A stretch of DNA of 64,000 bases from an uncultured Kiloniellaceae bacterium (lineage in GTDB: Bacteria; Pseudomonadota; Alphaproteobacteria; Kiloniellales; Kiloniellaceae): NCBI GenBank assembly GCA_947493695.1, contig CANLSF010000001.1, forward strand, positions 558,001-622,000, in the 5' to 3' direction. The notes under the pieces were generated by a model. That model saw only the letters and a program-made list of their open reading frames with translations. It was not told the origin of the DNA and searched no databases. Positions 49,374 through 58,365 of the stretch are shown here, piece by piece (position 1 is the first letter of the stretch; every line of letters begins with the position of its first letter). The translations under genes and the position numbers were made by a program.

Positions 49374-51323
49374 ATGTCTTTACCCCAACAGCTTACGCTT
49401 GAAACGTCCCCTCGAGGCGCAAAGCCTTTGCAGGTTTTGATCATCGATGATGACGAAGTCGACTTCCGTTCGACCCGCCGGATGCTGACCGAGACTTTTG
49501 GCGCCGAGGTCACGCTGGACTGGATCTCTGACTGGAACGACGCAACGAAGGCATTCGCTCAATCGAGCTACGATGTCTATCTCATCGACTATTTCCTGGG
49601 CGGCAGAACCGGGTTGGAATTGATTGAGACCTGTGATCCTTCGGACAAACCCAGCGTCTTTATATTTCTAACAGGCCATGACGACCGGAAGGTCGATGTC
49701 GCAGCAACCAATGCCGGCGCGGCAGGCTATCTGGTCAAATCCGACATCACTGCATCGACGCTGGAACGCACAATCCGCTACGCCCTTTTCATGGCCCGCA
49801 AGAAAGAAGAACTGCGGCAAGAGATGATCGCAGTAAAAGCCGCGAAAGACATCGTCGAACGCCAATCCGAAATGCATGCCAAGATGGCCAATGACCTCTC
49901 CGCCACCCAGGCGAAGCTGCAAACAGCGCTCGACAGCGCCGAGGAGAGCGAGGCGAAATACCGAAACCTTGCACAGCACGATCTCCTGACCGAACTGCCC
50001 AATCGCGTGCTCTTCATGTCGCAGCTTGAGCGTATGATTGACAATTCACACCGCAGTGGAAAGAACATGGCGCTGCTGCTGCTGGATCTCGACCGTTTTA
50101 AGTCCATCAATGATTCACTTGGCCACCCCGTCGGCGATCGCCTGCTGATGCAAGTGGCGAGACGCCTGACCAACTGCATTCGTAAAACCGACACCGTCGC
50201 CCGCCTCGGTGGCGATGAGTTCGCCGTCATCGTGACGAACCTGCAAAGCCACGAAGACACGGCGATTGTCGCTCAGCACATTATCGAGTCACTCACCGAG
50301 TCTTTTGAAATAGAGGGACACGAAATTAATACAAGCGCATCGATCGGCATTGCGGTCCTGAACGAAGACAGCAATACCGTTGATGCTTTACTCAAGAATG
50401 CCGATGCCGCCCTCTACAAGGCGAAGGGCGCAGGCCGAGGTATTTATCACTTCTTCGACGCTGCGCTTAACAATCAGGTGCGCACGATCACGCTGCTCAA
50501 ACGAGAGCTCTCGGAAGCGCTGGAGCATCATCAGTTCTTTCTCGAGTATCAGCCGCAAATCGAAACCGCGACGAATAAGGTCACGGGTGTCGAAGCCCTG
50601 GTGCGCTGGCAACATCCCACGCGCGGCAGAGTGCCCCCTTGTGATTTCATCCCGACCGCTGAGTCTACCGGCCAGATCGCCGCAATGTCGGAATGGATTT
50701 TAAAAGAGGCCTGCAGTCAGTCGGTAGTGTGGGAGGCGATGTTTGGCCGCAGCATTCCCGTTGCTGTCAATCTTTCAGCCATACAGTTTAAGCGCGGTCG
50801 TCTGGTCGAAACCATTGCCACCATTCTCAGCGGCACCGGGTTGCCGCCTGCATCGCTCACGCTTGAAATCACCGAAACGGTCATGATCCACGATGTCGAC
50901 GAAGTAGAGATGCAGTTACGCGATCTGGTAGCCTTAGGCGTAAAGATCGCTATCGATGATTTCGGGACAGGATACTCATCTCTTGCACACCTGCGACAGC
51001 TCCCGATCGATCAAATCAAAGTCGACCGTTCTTTTGTTTCCGACATGCTCAGCAACCACCGGGATGCAGCGGTCGTCGAGGCCGTCATCGCACTGGGACG
51101 AAACCTGGGAGTCACGGTTGTTGCAGAAGGTGTCGAGACAATCGAGCAGATGGACTATCTGCGCAAAATGCCCTCGATTGATGCGCAAGGTTTTTTCATC
51201 GCCAGACCGATGCAGCCGGACCAGTGTCAGAATTGGCTGAGCAAAAACCTGCGGCCTGAACTCGAAATGCCCGCTGCGATTCCTCTCGCGCATACGACTG
51301 GTAAGCTCAGACTCACTCCGTAA
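49374..51323 (+). CDS. Response regulator with GGDEF and EAL domains (c-di-GMP turnover)
   Basis: 649 aa cytoplasmic protein in the order REC-coiled coil-GGDEF-EAL. The receiver (about 18-137) has the acidic pocket IIDDDE and phospho-acceptor D72 (YLIDYFLGG). The GGDEF motif is intact at 279-283, with an RxxD inhibitory site at R270-D273, five residues before it, so the cyclase can be product-inhibited. The EAL domain begins at E407 (VEALVRWQHP) and keeps DDFGTGYSSLAHLRQLP and EGVET, so phosphodiesterase activity is plausible. Both activities look intact; which dominates is not predictable. The receiver implies control by an unlinked histidine kinase, such as the orphan kinase at 17365 (speculative). 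Confidence 0.92.
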   Translation: MSLPQQLTLETSPRGAKPLQVLIIDDDEVDFRSTRRMLTETFGAEVTLDWISDWNDATKAFAQSSYDVYLIDYFLGGRTGLELIETCDPSDKPSVFIFLTGHDDRKVDVAATNAGAAGYLVKSDITASTLERTIRYALFMARKKEELRQEMIAVKAAKDIVERQSEMHAKMANDLSATQAKLQTALDSAEESEAKYRNLAQHDLLTELPNRVLFMSQLERMIDNSHRSGKNMALLLLDLDRFKSINDSLGHPVGDRLLMQVARRLTNCIRKTDTVARLGGDEFAVIVTNLQSHEDTAIVAQHIIESLTESFEIEGHEINTSASIGIAVLNEDSNTVDALLKNADAALYKAKGAGRGIYHFFDAALNNQVRTITLLKRELSEALEHHQFFLEYQPQIETATNKVTGVEALVRWQHPTRGRVPPCDFIPTAESTGQIAAMSEWILKEACSQSVVWEAMFGRSIPVAVNLSAIQFKRGRLVETIATILSGTGLPPASLTLEITETVMIHDVDEVEMQLRDLVALGVKIAIDDFGTGYSSLAHLRQLPIDQIKVDRSFVSDMLSNHRDAAVVEAVIALGRNLGVTVVAEGVETIEQMDYLRKMPSIDAQGFFIARPMQPDQCQNWLSKNLRPELEMPAAIPLAHTTGKLRLTP

Positions 51324-51345
51324 CATCAGTTCCGGTCAGTCGGCT

Positions 51346-52077
51346 TCAGCACTCTGCAAACAGCCGATCGACATAGGAGGGAACCACCTCGCTCGCCGGG
51401 CCGTGAATGCATTCGTGAAACAGGCTCGCGCCATCTGACGGCTCAAGATTGAGTTCGACCGTCCGGGCGTCGGGGCGGCCCTGTCGCCGGACATGCTCCA
51501 CGAAACCCGCGGCAGGATAGACGCTGCCCGAGGTGCCGATCGAGAGAAAGAGATCACAGGTCCCCAGCGCGTCGTAGATCCGTTCCATGTGATAGGGCAT
51601 CTCGCCGAACCAGACGACATCGACCCGCAGGCCACCTTTCTCGTCACAGGCCGGGCAGAGGCTTTGCCGCGACATATCCGAACGCCAGTCCGAAACGGCG
51701 TTGCAAAACAGACAGCGCGCCTTCAGGAGTTCGCCGTGCATATGCAACAAATTTGAAGACCCGGCCCGGTCATGCAGGTCGTCAATATTCTGAGTAACGA
51801 GCAGGAAGTCACTTTCCGCACCTCTGTCGCGCCATGCCGCCTCCAGGCGCGCCAGAGCCGCATGGGCTGCATTGGGCTGAACGGCGGCATCCAGCAGACC
51901 CTCCCGGCGATGATTGTAGAAGGCATGCACCCTATCGGGATCCCGTTCAAACGCTTCCGGGGTGGCCACATCCTCCAACCGTACTTTCGACCAGATACCA
52001 TCGGCATCGCGAAAGGTATCCAGACCCGATTCCTTGGAAATGCCAGCCCCCGTAAGAATCACCACCGACTTGCTCAT
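51346..52077 (-). CDS. cobB: NAD-dependent sirtuin deacylase, CobB-like
   Basis: Sirtuin of 243 aa from the start at 52077 (MSKSVVILTGAGISKESGLD); the frame is open further upstream but without family similarity. The NAD site is GAGISKESG, TQNIDDLHDRAG, and catalytic His in LHMHGEL. Zinc cysteines are CLFC and CPAC. Y54 and R57 in HAFYNHRREG reproduce the Tyr-x-x-Arg pair that gives CobB and SIRT5 their desuccinylase/demalonylase activity, so removal of acidic acyl groups is predicted as well as deacetylation. Divergent from an LMW-PTP gene, 103 nt apart. Confidence 0.92.
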   Translation of the reverse strand: MSKSVVILTGAGISKESGLDTFRDADGIWSKVRLEDVATPEAFERDPDRVHAFYNHRREGLLDAAVQPNAAHAALARLEAAWRDRGAESDFLLVTQNIDDLHDRAGSSNLLHMHGELLKARCLFCNAVSDWRSDMSRQSLCPACDEKGGLRVDVVWFGEMPYHMERIYDALGTCDLFLSIGTSGSVYPAAGFVEHVRRQGRPDARTVELNLEPSDGASLFHECIHGPASEVVPSYVDRLFAEC

Positions 52078-52180
52078 ACCATTGTTTTCCTTCAGGGTTA
52101 CGGCCTTCGTTGTGGCGCTCACCGGCGCACTGAAGTTTCCGAAGAAGATTCGACATCCAGTATCAAGTATGAGGTTTCCT

Positions 52181-52660
52181 GTGGCCGCACTCCAGGTTCT
52201 CTTTGTCTGCACCGGGAATATATGCCGTTCCCCTTCCGCGGAAGCTGTGCTGCGCCAGCGGCTCGAGACTGCAGGCCTGGACGCGCAAATTCATGTCGAT
52301 TCCGCCGGAACGCATGCTTATCACACGGGTGATTCGCCCAGCGAACTTGCGCTGCGCAGCGGTGTCAAACGCGGATATGACCTGACCGCTCTGCGGGCCC
52401 GCCAAGTGACTCCGGAGGACTTCGAGACTTTCGACGTGATTTCGGCCATGGATCAGGGTCACCTAGAGATCCTGCGTCAGCTCTGCCCGCCTGATTACCT
52501 GCAGCGGATTCAGCTTTTTATGGAGCATGCGCCGCAACCGCTTCAGGGGCAGGATGTCCCCGATCCCTACTACGGCGGACCTGAGGACTATGAACGTACT
52601 CTGGACCTCATTGAGGAAGGCATGGGCGGATTGATCAAACACCTGCGCAGCAGATTATGA
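52181..52660 (+). CDS. Low-molecular-weight protein tyrosine phosphatase
   Basis: Canonical LMW-PTP, 159 aa from the GTG at 52181, which has a GAGG site six bases away; an ATG at 52169 in frame is an alternative. The P-loop is VCTGNICRSPSAE (CX5R), the HVDSAGTHAYHTGDSP segment is typical, and the general acid is in VPDPYYGG. It could dephosphorylate tyrosine kinases of exopolysaccharide systems or small molecules; no such genes are near. The stop overlaps the next gene's start (ATGA), a DMT transporter. Confidence 0.92.
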   Translation: MAALQVLFVCTGNICRSPSAEAVLRQRLETAGLDAQIHVDSAGTHAYHTGDSPSELALRSGVKRGYDLTALRARQVTPEDFETFDVISAMDQGHLEILRQLCPPDYLQRIQLFMEHAPQPLQGQDVPDPYYGGPEDYERTLDLIEEGMGGLIKHLRSRL

Positions 52661-53538
52661 CCCTGGCGCAGACACAAGGCGACCGCGTCGGCCTTGGGCT
52701 GGCTTACGCCGGTGCCGGAATGCTGCTGATGTCCATCATGGACACCATCGTCAAGTGGCTCAGCACCGGCTATCCGGTAAGTGAAATTCTTGTCTTCCGT
52801 AACCTCTTCGGTCTGCTGCCCCTGCTGGTGGCCCTGGCGATGACAGGCGGCGTGAAAACCTTGCGCACGTCCCAGCCGCTGCTGATGTGTCTGCGGGCGT
52901 TGTTCGCGTTAGGCGCGGGCTTTATGTTTTTCGCAGCGCTGCGCACGATACCTCTGGCGGATGCCTTCGCCCTCGCCTTTACAAGCCCGCTCTTCATCAC
53001 CGCGCTCTCGGTTCCTGTTCTGGCCGAAAAGGTCGGCATCCATCGCTGGTCGGCAGTCATATTGGGTTTCCTCGGCACCCTGGTCATCCTGCGCCCGACC
53101 GGTCAGACCTTCGATCCGGCCGCGCTGCTGGTGATCGGCGCGGCGCTTTGCTACGCCATGGTGATGCTGCTGACCCGCAAGCTCGCACCCGGCAATACCA
53201 CTCTTTCCATGATGATCTGGACGGCAGTTATTTCTCTCGGGATCTCGGGCGCCATCGCCCCCTTCGAATGGGTCGCACCCTCAGGTGCGGACTTCACTCT
53301 GCTGGCCATCATGGGACTGATCGGCAGCGCGGGTATGTTCCTGATCGGACAGGGTTACCGCTACGCGCCCGCCGCCGTGATCGCGCCCCTTGATTACAGC
53401 GTTTTGCTGTGGGGCGTGCTCTTCGGCTGGCTGCTCTGGCAGGAGCTTCCGGACCAGTATGTCTGGATCGGTGCCGCAGTGGTGGCGACCAGCGGCATCT
53501 ACATCGTGCAGCGGGAGACCCGCAGGACGGCAGCCTAG
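52657..53538 (+). CDS. DMT-superfamily (EamA) transporter
   Basis: 293 aa inner-membrane transporter, ten helices in two EamA repeats (MDTIVKWLSTGYPVSEILVF at the first helix pair, FALAFTSPLFITALSVPVLA, and YAPAAVIAPLDYSVLLWGVL in the second repeat). It overlaps the phosphatase gene by four bases, so both are translated together. It is the third EamA protein in the window, in the same subgroup as the pair at 39900-41761. Substrate unknown. Confidence 0.9.
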   Translation: MTLAQTQGDRVGLGLAYAGAGMLLMSIMDTIVKWLSTGYPVSEILVFRNLFGLLPLLVALAMTGGVKTLRTSQPLLMCLRALFALGAGFMFFAALRTIPLADAFALAFTSPLFITALSVPVLAEKVGIHRWSAVILGFLGTLVILRPTGQTFDPAALLVIGAALCYAMVMLLTRKLAPGNTTLSMMIWTAVISLGISGAIAPFEWVAPSGADFTLLAIMGLIGSAGMFLIGQGYRYAPAAVIAPLDYSVLLWGVLFGWLLWQELPDQYVWIGAAVVATSGIYIVQRETRRTAA

Positions 53539-53551
53539 AGCCGTCGCAACA

Positions 53552-54130
53552 TCAGGGCGCAGGGTCGTCCTCTGGCGGAAGAGATTCGATAGGATCATCC
53601 ATCAGCGCATAGCTGGCCTCGCGCGTATAGAGCGGCGCGCCTTTGCCGAGCTCACTCGAATAGAGATGAAACTGCGTCACCTGAAATGGCGGTGTGCGGA
53701 ACAGCGCATGCTGCGCAAAATAGGTCCGCAGCTTTTTGCCGGGACTGGAAGAAAAGCGCGCCAGGGTCACATGGGGATGAAATTTCCGGGTTTCCGCACT
53801 GTAGCCGACGGCCTGAACCGCCCGCTCAACCCGGCTCTGCAGCGCGGTGAGTTCCGATGAGGTCTCGCTCCCCGCCCAGACGGAGCGGGTGCGCCGCCCG
53901 TCGCCGAACTGCCCTAACCCGGTCAGCGACAGGGTGAAAGGGGCGCCCGAAACGCGCGAGAGCGCGGTGTCAAGATCGTGCGCCTGATGATCGTCGGCGT
54001 CGCCGATAAAACGCAATGTCAGATGAAAACCCTCCGGGCGCACCCAGTTGGCGCCCGGCAAACCCGAACACATTCTCTCAAGCTGTTCCGCCAAATCCTC
54101 CGGCAGTGCCAATGCAACAAACAGCCGCAT
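53552..54130 (-). CDS. thpR: RNA 2',3'-cyclic phosphodiesterase (2'-5' RNA ligase family)
   Basis: 2H-phosphoesterase fold protein, 192 aa. The two catalytic HxT motifs are in FHLTLRFIGD and HPHVTLARF. It starts MRLFVALALPEDL, the usual family beginning. The family hydrolyses 2',3'-cyclic phosphates on RNA and can ligate tRNA halves in vitro. The C-terminal 15 residues are acidic and proline-rich. Convergent with the DMT gene 13 nt away. Confidence 0.92.
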   Translation of the reverse strand: MRLFVALALPEDLAEQLERMCSGLPGANWVRPEGFHLTLRFIGDADDHQAHDLDTALSRVSGAPFTLSLTGLGQFGDGRRTRSVWAGSETSSELTALQSRVERAVQAVGYSAETRKFHPHVTLARFSSSPGKKLRTYFAQHALFRTPPFQVTQFHLYSSELGKGAPLYTREASYALMDDPIESLPPEDDPAP

Positions 54131-54257
54131 ATTAATAAACCCCTACGTGAGTCATTTTACTGAATATTCTATCTGAATAAATTTTGTCTTGAATGCTACG
54201 CCGGAACCTTCCCCTCACCAAAGGCCCAATGGCATCGTTATTAGGATATGTACTCCG

Positions 54258-55298
54258 TCAGGGACAAGGGTAGGTGTAAGTCTTATGGATTTGCTCGATC
54301 CCGTCGAGCACCTCGGCCGAGAGCGTCACATCCTTTGATGCAATATCCAGCTTCAACTGCTCCAGCGAAGTCGAACCGATAATGGTCGACGTCATAAAGG
54401 GCCGTGTATTCACATAGGCCAATGCCATCTGGGCAGGATCCAGCCCCTGCGCCCGCGCAAGCTCTACATAGGCCCGCACCGCCTTATCGGCGTGATCGCC
54501 CCGATAGCGCCGGTTCTCGGGAAAAAGCGTGAAGCGGGCGCCTTCCGGGCTTTGCCCATCAAGATACTTGCCGGTGAGGGTTCCAGCCCCCAGCGGCGCG
54601 TAAGCCAGCAGACCGCACTTTTCGCGAATGGCAATTTCCGCCAAACCGGCTTCGAAACTGCGATTGAGCAGGCTGTAAGGGTTCTGGATCGACACCACCC
54701 GCGGTCCGAGGCCCAGTTTCGCCATCTGGATAAGGCTCATTACGCCCCAGGGCGTCTCGTTCGACACGCCGTACTGCCGGATCTTGCCGGCGGTTTCGAT
54801 CTCGGCCAGGACATCCAGGGTCTCTTCAAGCGGCGTGCTGTCTTCTTCGGCGTCGTAGCTGTAGCCCAGCTTGCCGAAAAAATTGGTCGAACGGTCAGGC
54901 CAGTGCAGCTGATAGAGATCGATGTAATCTGTCTGCAGCCGTTTCAGACTGGCATCCACCGCCTCCAGGATATGCTTGCGCGTCAGGCGCGGCTTGCCAT
55001 CGCGCAGAAAGGGAAAGCGGCTGCCGGGTCCTGTCACTTTCGTGGCCAGCACCACCTTGTCGCGGGACCCGCGCGCGGCCAGCCAGGCCCCAATGATTTC
55101 CTCGGTTTTGTGAAAGGTCTCTTCGCGCGGCGGGGCCGGATACATCTCCGCCGTGTCGAAGAAATTCACGCCTTCACCAAGCGCATAGTCCATCTGCGCA
55201 AAGGCCTCGTCCTGCGTGTTCTGAGATCCCCATGTCATGGTCCCCAGGCAGATCGAACTGACCTTGATGTCGCTGCGCCCGAGGCGGCGATATTCCAT
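54258..55298 (-). CDS. tas: NADP(H)-dependent aldo-keto reductase, Tas-like
   Basis: 346 aa aldo-keto reductase closely matching E. coli Tas in length and sequence landmarks: LGTMTWGSQN, FDTAEMYPAPPREET (catalytic D and Y), LATKVTGPG (catalytic K), LYQLHWPDR (catalytic H), FFGKLGYSYD and GVSNETPWGVM, and ending with QIHKTYTYPCP. The FGKLGYS insert is specific to the Tas subgroup. The physiological substrate is not known. It lies upstream of thpR with 127 nt between. Confidence 0.93.
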   Translation of the reverse strand: MEYRRLGRSDIKVSSICLGTMTWGSQNTQDEAFAQMDYALGEGVNFFDTAEMYPAPPREETFHKTEEIIGAWLAARGSRDKVVLATKVTGPGSRFPFLRDGKPRLTRKHILEAVDASLKRLQTDYIDLYQLHWPDRSTNFFGKLGYSYDAEEDSTPLEETLDVLAEIETAGKIRQYGVSNETPWGVMSLIQMAKLGLGPRVVSIQNPYSLLNRSFEAGLAEIAIREKCGLLAYAPLGAGTLTGKYLDGQSPEGARFTLFPENRRYRGDHADKAVRAYVELARAQGLDPAQMALAYVNTRPFMTSTIIGSTSLEQLKLDIASKDVTLSAEVLDGIEQIHKTYTYPCP

Positions 55299-55478
55299 GC
55301 TTCTTCCTTCTATCTCTTACGCTGTGAAGTCCGGGATCGGGAGCTTCATCCTTGGAGCAAAGCCAAAGGGAGTTCAGCCTTGCAAATTGTGGCCCAGAGC
55401 AGCTCCTGTTTAGATGGCATCGCCTACGGCGATTTATCGTTCAGGTGAGTCTGCTCTAACTATTTAACCTAGAACGGA

Positions 55479-56684
55479 TCACCGAAACAGCGTCAGAACA
55501 CCGGTGTATCCATATACACGATCTCGCGAAATCTCGCCATTTGCGAAAAAGCCCGCAATGGGTAGATCGCCGAACTCCTCCTGAATCATCTTCATCTCCT
55601 GGGATTCCGACCCGAAGAGGTTCTGCCCGCGGCCAACGCAACTGTAGTAAAGCCCCGCGCGGGCTGTTCCGCCACAACGCGCCTTCACATCCTTCAGCAT
55701 CCGGCGCATATCCTGCTCGGCAGCGGCATGGTCGCGCCGGCAGAACAGAAGCTTGCGGCCCGGTTCGACGTTTTCACCCACACTCACCCAGCCGCGCTCC
55801 GTATCCAGCGCCATCAGGTTCCGAACGAGGTAATCGCCCATATCGCTGTTATGCATGGGAAAGGCCGCAAAGATATAGCCGGCAATCCGGCGCAGATCCC
55901 GCGACAGCAGCTCGCCGATATCCTCTTTGAAGACCTCGAAGGCCGGACGGCCGTCAATTTCCTTGATGACGTTGTCTTGCGCCTGGGTCACTTCGCGCAG
56001 CGGCCCGATCGGCGAGCAGCCCTGGGTCAATCCAGTTACCACCTCGATCTCGGGTTTCAGCAGAACGCCCGATACGCCACCATCCACGACCCGATCAGCG
56101 ACCTGAGGGAATTCGCCGATCCGACTTGCGGCAAGACCGCCCACCAGAAACGGCGCGGTGCTCTCGGCAAGTTCTTCAATGACCTCGGTCAGCCTGACAT
56201 TGCGCGGATCACCGTGCACAATAGCCAATCCGGGCCGTTCTTCGCCGAGCCACTGCCGCTGGCTCTCCAGCAGTTCCGACAGGCCCTGTTCGGGAGCATC
56301 GCCCTCGATCGTGCTGAAGATCTTAAAACTCGCTTCCGGCAGAGCCGCCACCAGCACCGAGAGCGCGCCGCGGTCGTGATACTCGACGCCGTTGCCCAGC
56401 ACACCCAACCCGACGGTCCCAACCCAGTTCTGAATACCTGTCTTCTCGCGCAGGAAGGTCAGAATGCTCGGCATGTCCTTGGTGAAAGCGTCGGTCAGAT
56501 AGAGAAATCCGAAGTTCGCCCCCTCAGGAAGGCTGTCCAATTCACTGGCGCAGGCCTTGACGGCCGGCCCCCACTCGCCGTCACGCGCCCAGGCGGCCCG
56601 GAAGCCCCCTGCGGCCAGAGATCCCGACTTGGGGCCGGGATCAGCAGCAGGCATTACGCTTTCGCCGGAATCCTCATCCGCCAT
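55479..56684 (-). CDS. FIST domain signal-sensing protein
   Basis: 401 aa soluble protein with FIST_N followed by FIST_C. FIST_N: FGFLYLTDAFTKDMPSILTF then VGTVGLGVLGNGVEYHDRGA; FIST_C ends with GLYYSCVGRGQNLF and DLPIAGFFANGEI. FIST domains are thought to bind small ligands, perhaps amino acids, and usually feed signalling proteins; here the domain stands alone. Its start codon lies inside the end of tesA (11-nt overlap), so it is translationally coupled to an esterase gene, an unusual pairing. No kinase or cyclase gene adjoins it. Confidence 0.88.
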   Translation of the reverse strand: MADEDSGESVMPAADPGPKSGSLAAGGFRAAWARDGEWGPAVKACASELDSLPEGANFGFLYLTDAFTKDMPSILTFLREKTGIQNWVGTVGLGVLGNGVEYHDRGALSVLVAALPEASFKIFSTIEGDAPEQGLSELLESQRQWLGEERPGLAIVHGDPRNVRLTEVIEELAESTAPFLVGGLAASRIGEFPQVADRVVDGGVSGVLLKPEIEVVTGLTQGCSPIGPLREVTQAQDNVIKEIDGRPAFEVFKEDIGELLSRDLRRIAGYIFAAFPMHNSDMGDYLVRNLMALDTERGWVSVGENVEPGRKLLFCRRDHAAAEQDMRRMLKDVKARCGGTARAGLYYSCVGRGQNLFGSESQEMKMIQEEFGDLPIAGFFANGEISRDRVYGYTGVLTLFR

Positions 56685-57438
56685 GGCGCATCTCCGTCTG
56701 GCGGGCCTTGACGAGCAGTTCCTCGACGTGGGGCAGGATTTTGGAAACGATGACGGCCACCCCTTCCTTGTTGGGATGCGTGCCGTCCGCCTGATTCAGA
56801 TCCCGATTAAGGGCGACGCCTTCGAGAAAGAAAGGATAAAGCGCGACATCGTGTTTTTCCGCCAGGCGTGGATAAACTGAATCGAATTCATCCACATACT
56901 CCTGTCCGAGATTGCGCGGGGCAAGCATGCCCGCCAGCAAAACCGGAATACCTTCCTGCTTGAACCTGGCCACGATGGCATCGAGGTTTTCATAGGTTTG
57001 CGAAGGCTCCAGCCCGCGCAGGCCGTCGTTCGCCCCCAGTTCAACAATCACCGCATGCGGTTTGTCGGCCAGTGCCCACTCCAAACGTGAGCGCCCCGAA
57101 GCCGTTGTGTCGCCGGAATTCCCGCTGTTTATGACCGTCACCTTCTGATCGCGCGCCTGAAGGGCTACCTCCAGTTGATCCGGAAAAGGCTCCCCCGCAC
57201 TCAGCCCATAGCCATGGGTCAGGCTGTCGCCAAACACCATTAGGCGCAAGGGTTCCTGGGCGGAAACGGCAGATGAAAACAGCAGAAACCCGACGGCGCC
57301 CCCCAGGCAGAGGGGTTGCAAAAATCCTCTAAAACAGCGCTGTATTCGCTGAGCGGAAAAGAAAGAGCGCGCAAAAGTTGTTAAGGCTACCACAAGCAAG
57401 ACTTCTATGTAATTCGCTGAAAAATATAGGGTGCTCAC
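56674..57438 (-). CDS. tesA: GDSL arylesterase / acyl-CoA thioesterase I, TesA
   Basis: Periplasmic SGNH hydrolase acting on acyl esters and thioesters. Block I VFGDSLTHGYGL (catalytic Ser), block II SGNSGDTTASG, block III VELGANDGLRG, block V ADGTHPNKEG (catalytic Asp and His). The hydrophobic segment LCLGGAVGFLLFSSAVSA just before QEP is the signal peptide. The GTG start at 57438 gives 254 aa, about 40 more than usual; a TTG at 57321 with AGAGGA just upstream would give 215 aa and a normal signal peptide, so the start is uncertain. Divergent from ybbA, as in E. coli, and overlapping the FIST gene downstream. Confidence 0.92.
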   Translation of the reverse strand: MSTLYFSANYIEVLLVVALTTFARSFFSAQRIQRCFRGFLQPLCLGGAVGFLLFSSAVSAQEPLRLMVFGDSLTHGYGLSAGEPFPDQLEVALQARDQKVTVINSGNSGDTTASGRSRLEWALADKPHAVIVELGANDGLRGLEPSQTYENLDAIVARFKQEGIPVLLAGMLAPRNLGQEYVDEFDSVYPRLAEKHDVALYPFFLEGVALNRDLNQADGTHPNKEGVAVIVSKILPHVEELLVKARQTEMRHGG

Positions 57439-57606
57439 GGCAGGCGATCAACTCACCAGAACGACAGTTGCCGCGCCGGAGCGTTGAAAAGCAATTCTTC
57501 CAGACCATATCGGAAGAGCTTCTATTTATATATCCTTCGGCTTTTACCAGGATTATTGAACCTTGCCCGACGCCGATAAGCACCTTCAATCCACTTCGGA
57601 GACGTC

Positions 57607-58365
57607 ATGATGCACGCGCCGCTGGACCGCGCAACCGCAAGCGGACAGGCCGCTGCAGTGGGATCGATCATCGGTCTCGACGCCGTTGAACTGACTCTGC
57701 CCTCAAGCGCCGGGCCGGTGCATATCCTGCGCGGTCTGACGCTGGACATCCAGAGGGGAGAAACCGTCAGCGTGGTGGGGCCCTCTGGATCGGGCAAGTC
57801 CTCGATGATGATGATCATGGCCGGGTTGGAACGCGCAAGTCAGGGCCGCGTGGTGATCGGCGGCACCGACTTTACCGCGCTGGACGAAGACGGGCTCGCC
57901 CGCTTTCGCCGGGACGCAGTGGGCATCGTCTTCCAGGACTTTCACCTGGTCCCCACCATGACCGCCCTGGAAAACGTGGCAATCCCGCTGGAGCTGGCCG
58001 GACGCGCCGATGCATTCGATCGGGCGGCATCCTGTCTGGAATCGGTCGGCCTGGGACATCGCCTGACCCACTATCCGGGTCAGCTCTCCGGTGGCGAGCA
58101 GCAGCGTACCGCGCTGGCCCGCGCCTTCGCACCGGAACCGGACCTTCTGCTGGCCGACGAACCCACAGGTAATCTGGACGGGGCCACGGGCGAAACCGTG
58201 ATCCAGCTGCTCTTCGACCTGCAGGCACAGCACGGGACGACCCTGGTGCTGATCACCCATGACCCGAAGCTGGCGGAACGCTGTGACCGGACCGTGAAGC
58301 TGCTCGACGGCCTGATCGTCGACGATGGTACATCAGCAGGCAGCCGAGGGGATGCGCAAGGGTGA
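57607..58365 (+). CDS. ybbA: ABC transporter ATPase, YbbA-like (LolD/MacB type)
   Basis: 252 aa ATPase of the lipoprotein-release/MacB family. Walker A is GPSGSGKS, the signature LSGGEQQRTALARAF, Walker B LLLADEPTGNLDG, and switch histidine in LITHDPKLAE. The Q-loop region is GIVFQDFHLVPTMTALENV. It is paired with the YbbP-type permease downstream (4-nt overlap, GTGA) and divergent from tesA, the same arrangement as in E. coli. Such systems are thought to act mechanically on periplasmic substrates; the substrate is unknown. Confidence 0.93.
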   Translation: MMHAPLDRATASGQAAAVGSIIGLDAVELTLPSSAGPVHILRGLTLDIQRGETVSVVGPSGSGKSSMMMIMAGLERASQGRVVIGGTDFTALDEDGLARFRRDAVGIVFQDFHLVPTMTALENVAIPLELAGRADAFDRAASCLESVGLGHRLTHYPGQLSGGEQQRTALARAFAPEPDLLLADEPTGNLDGATGETVIQLLFDLQAQHGTTLVLITHDPKLAERCDRTVKLLDGLIVDDGTSAGSRGDAQG

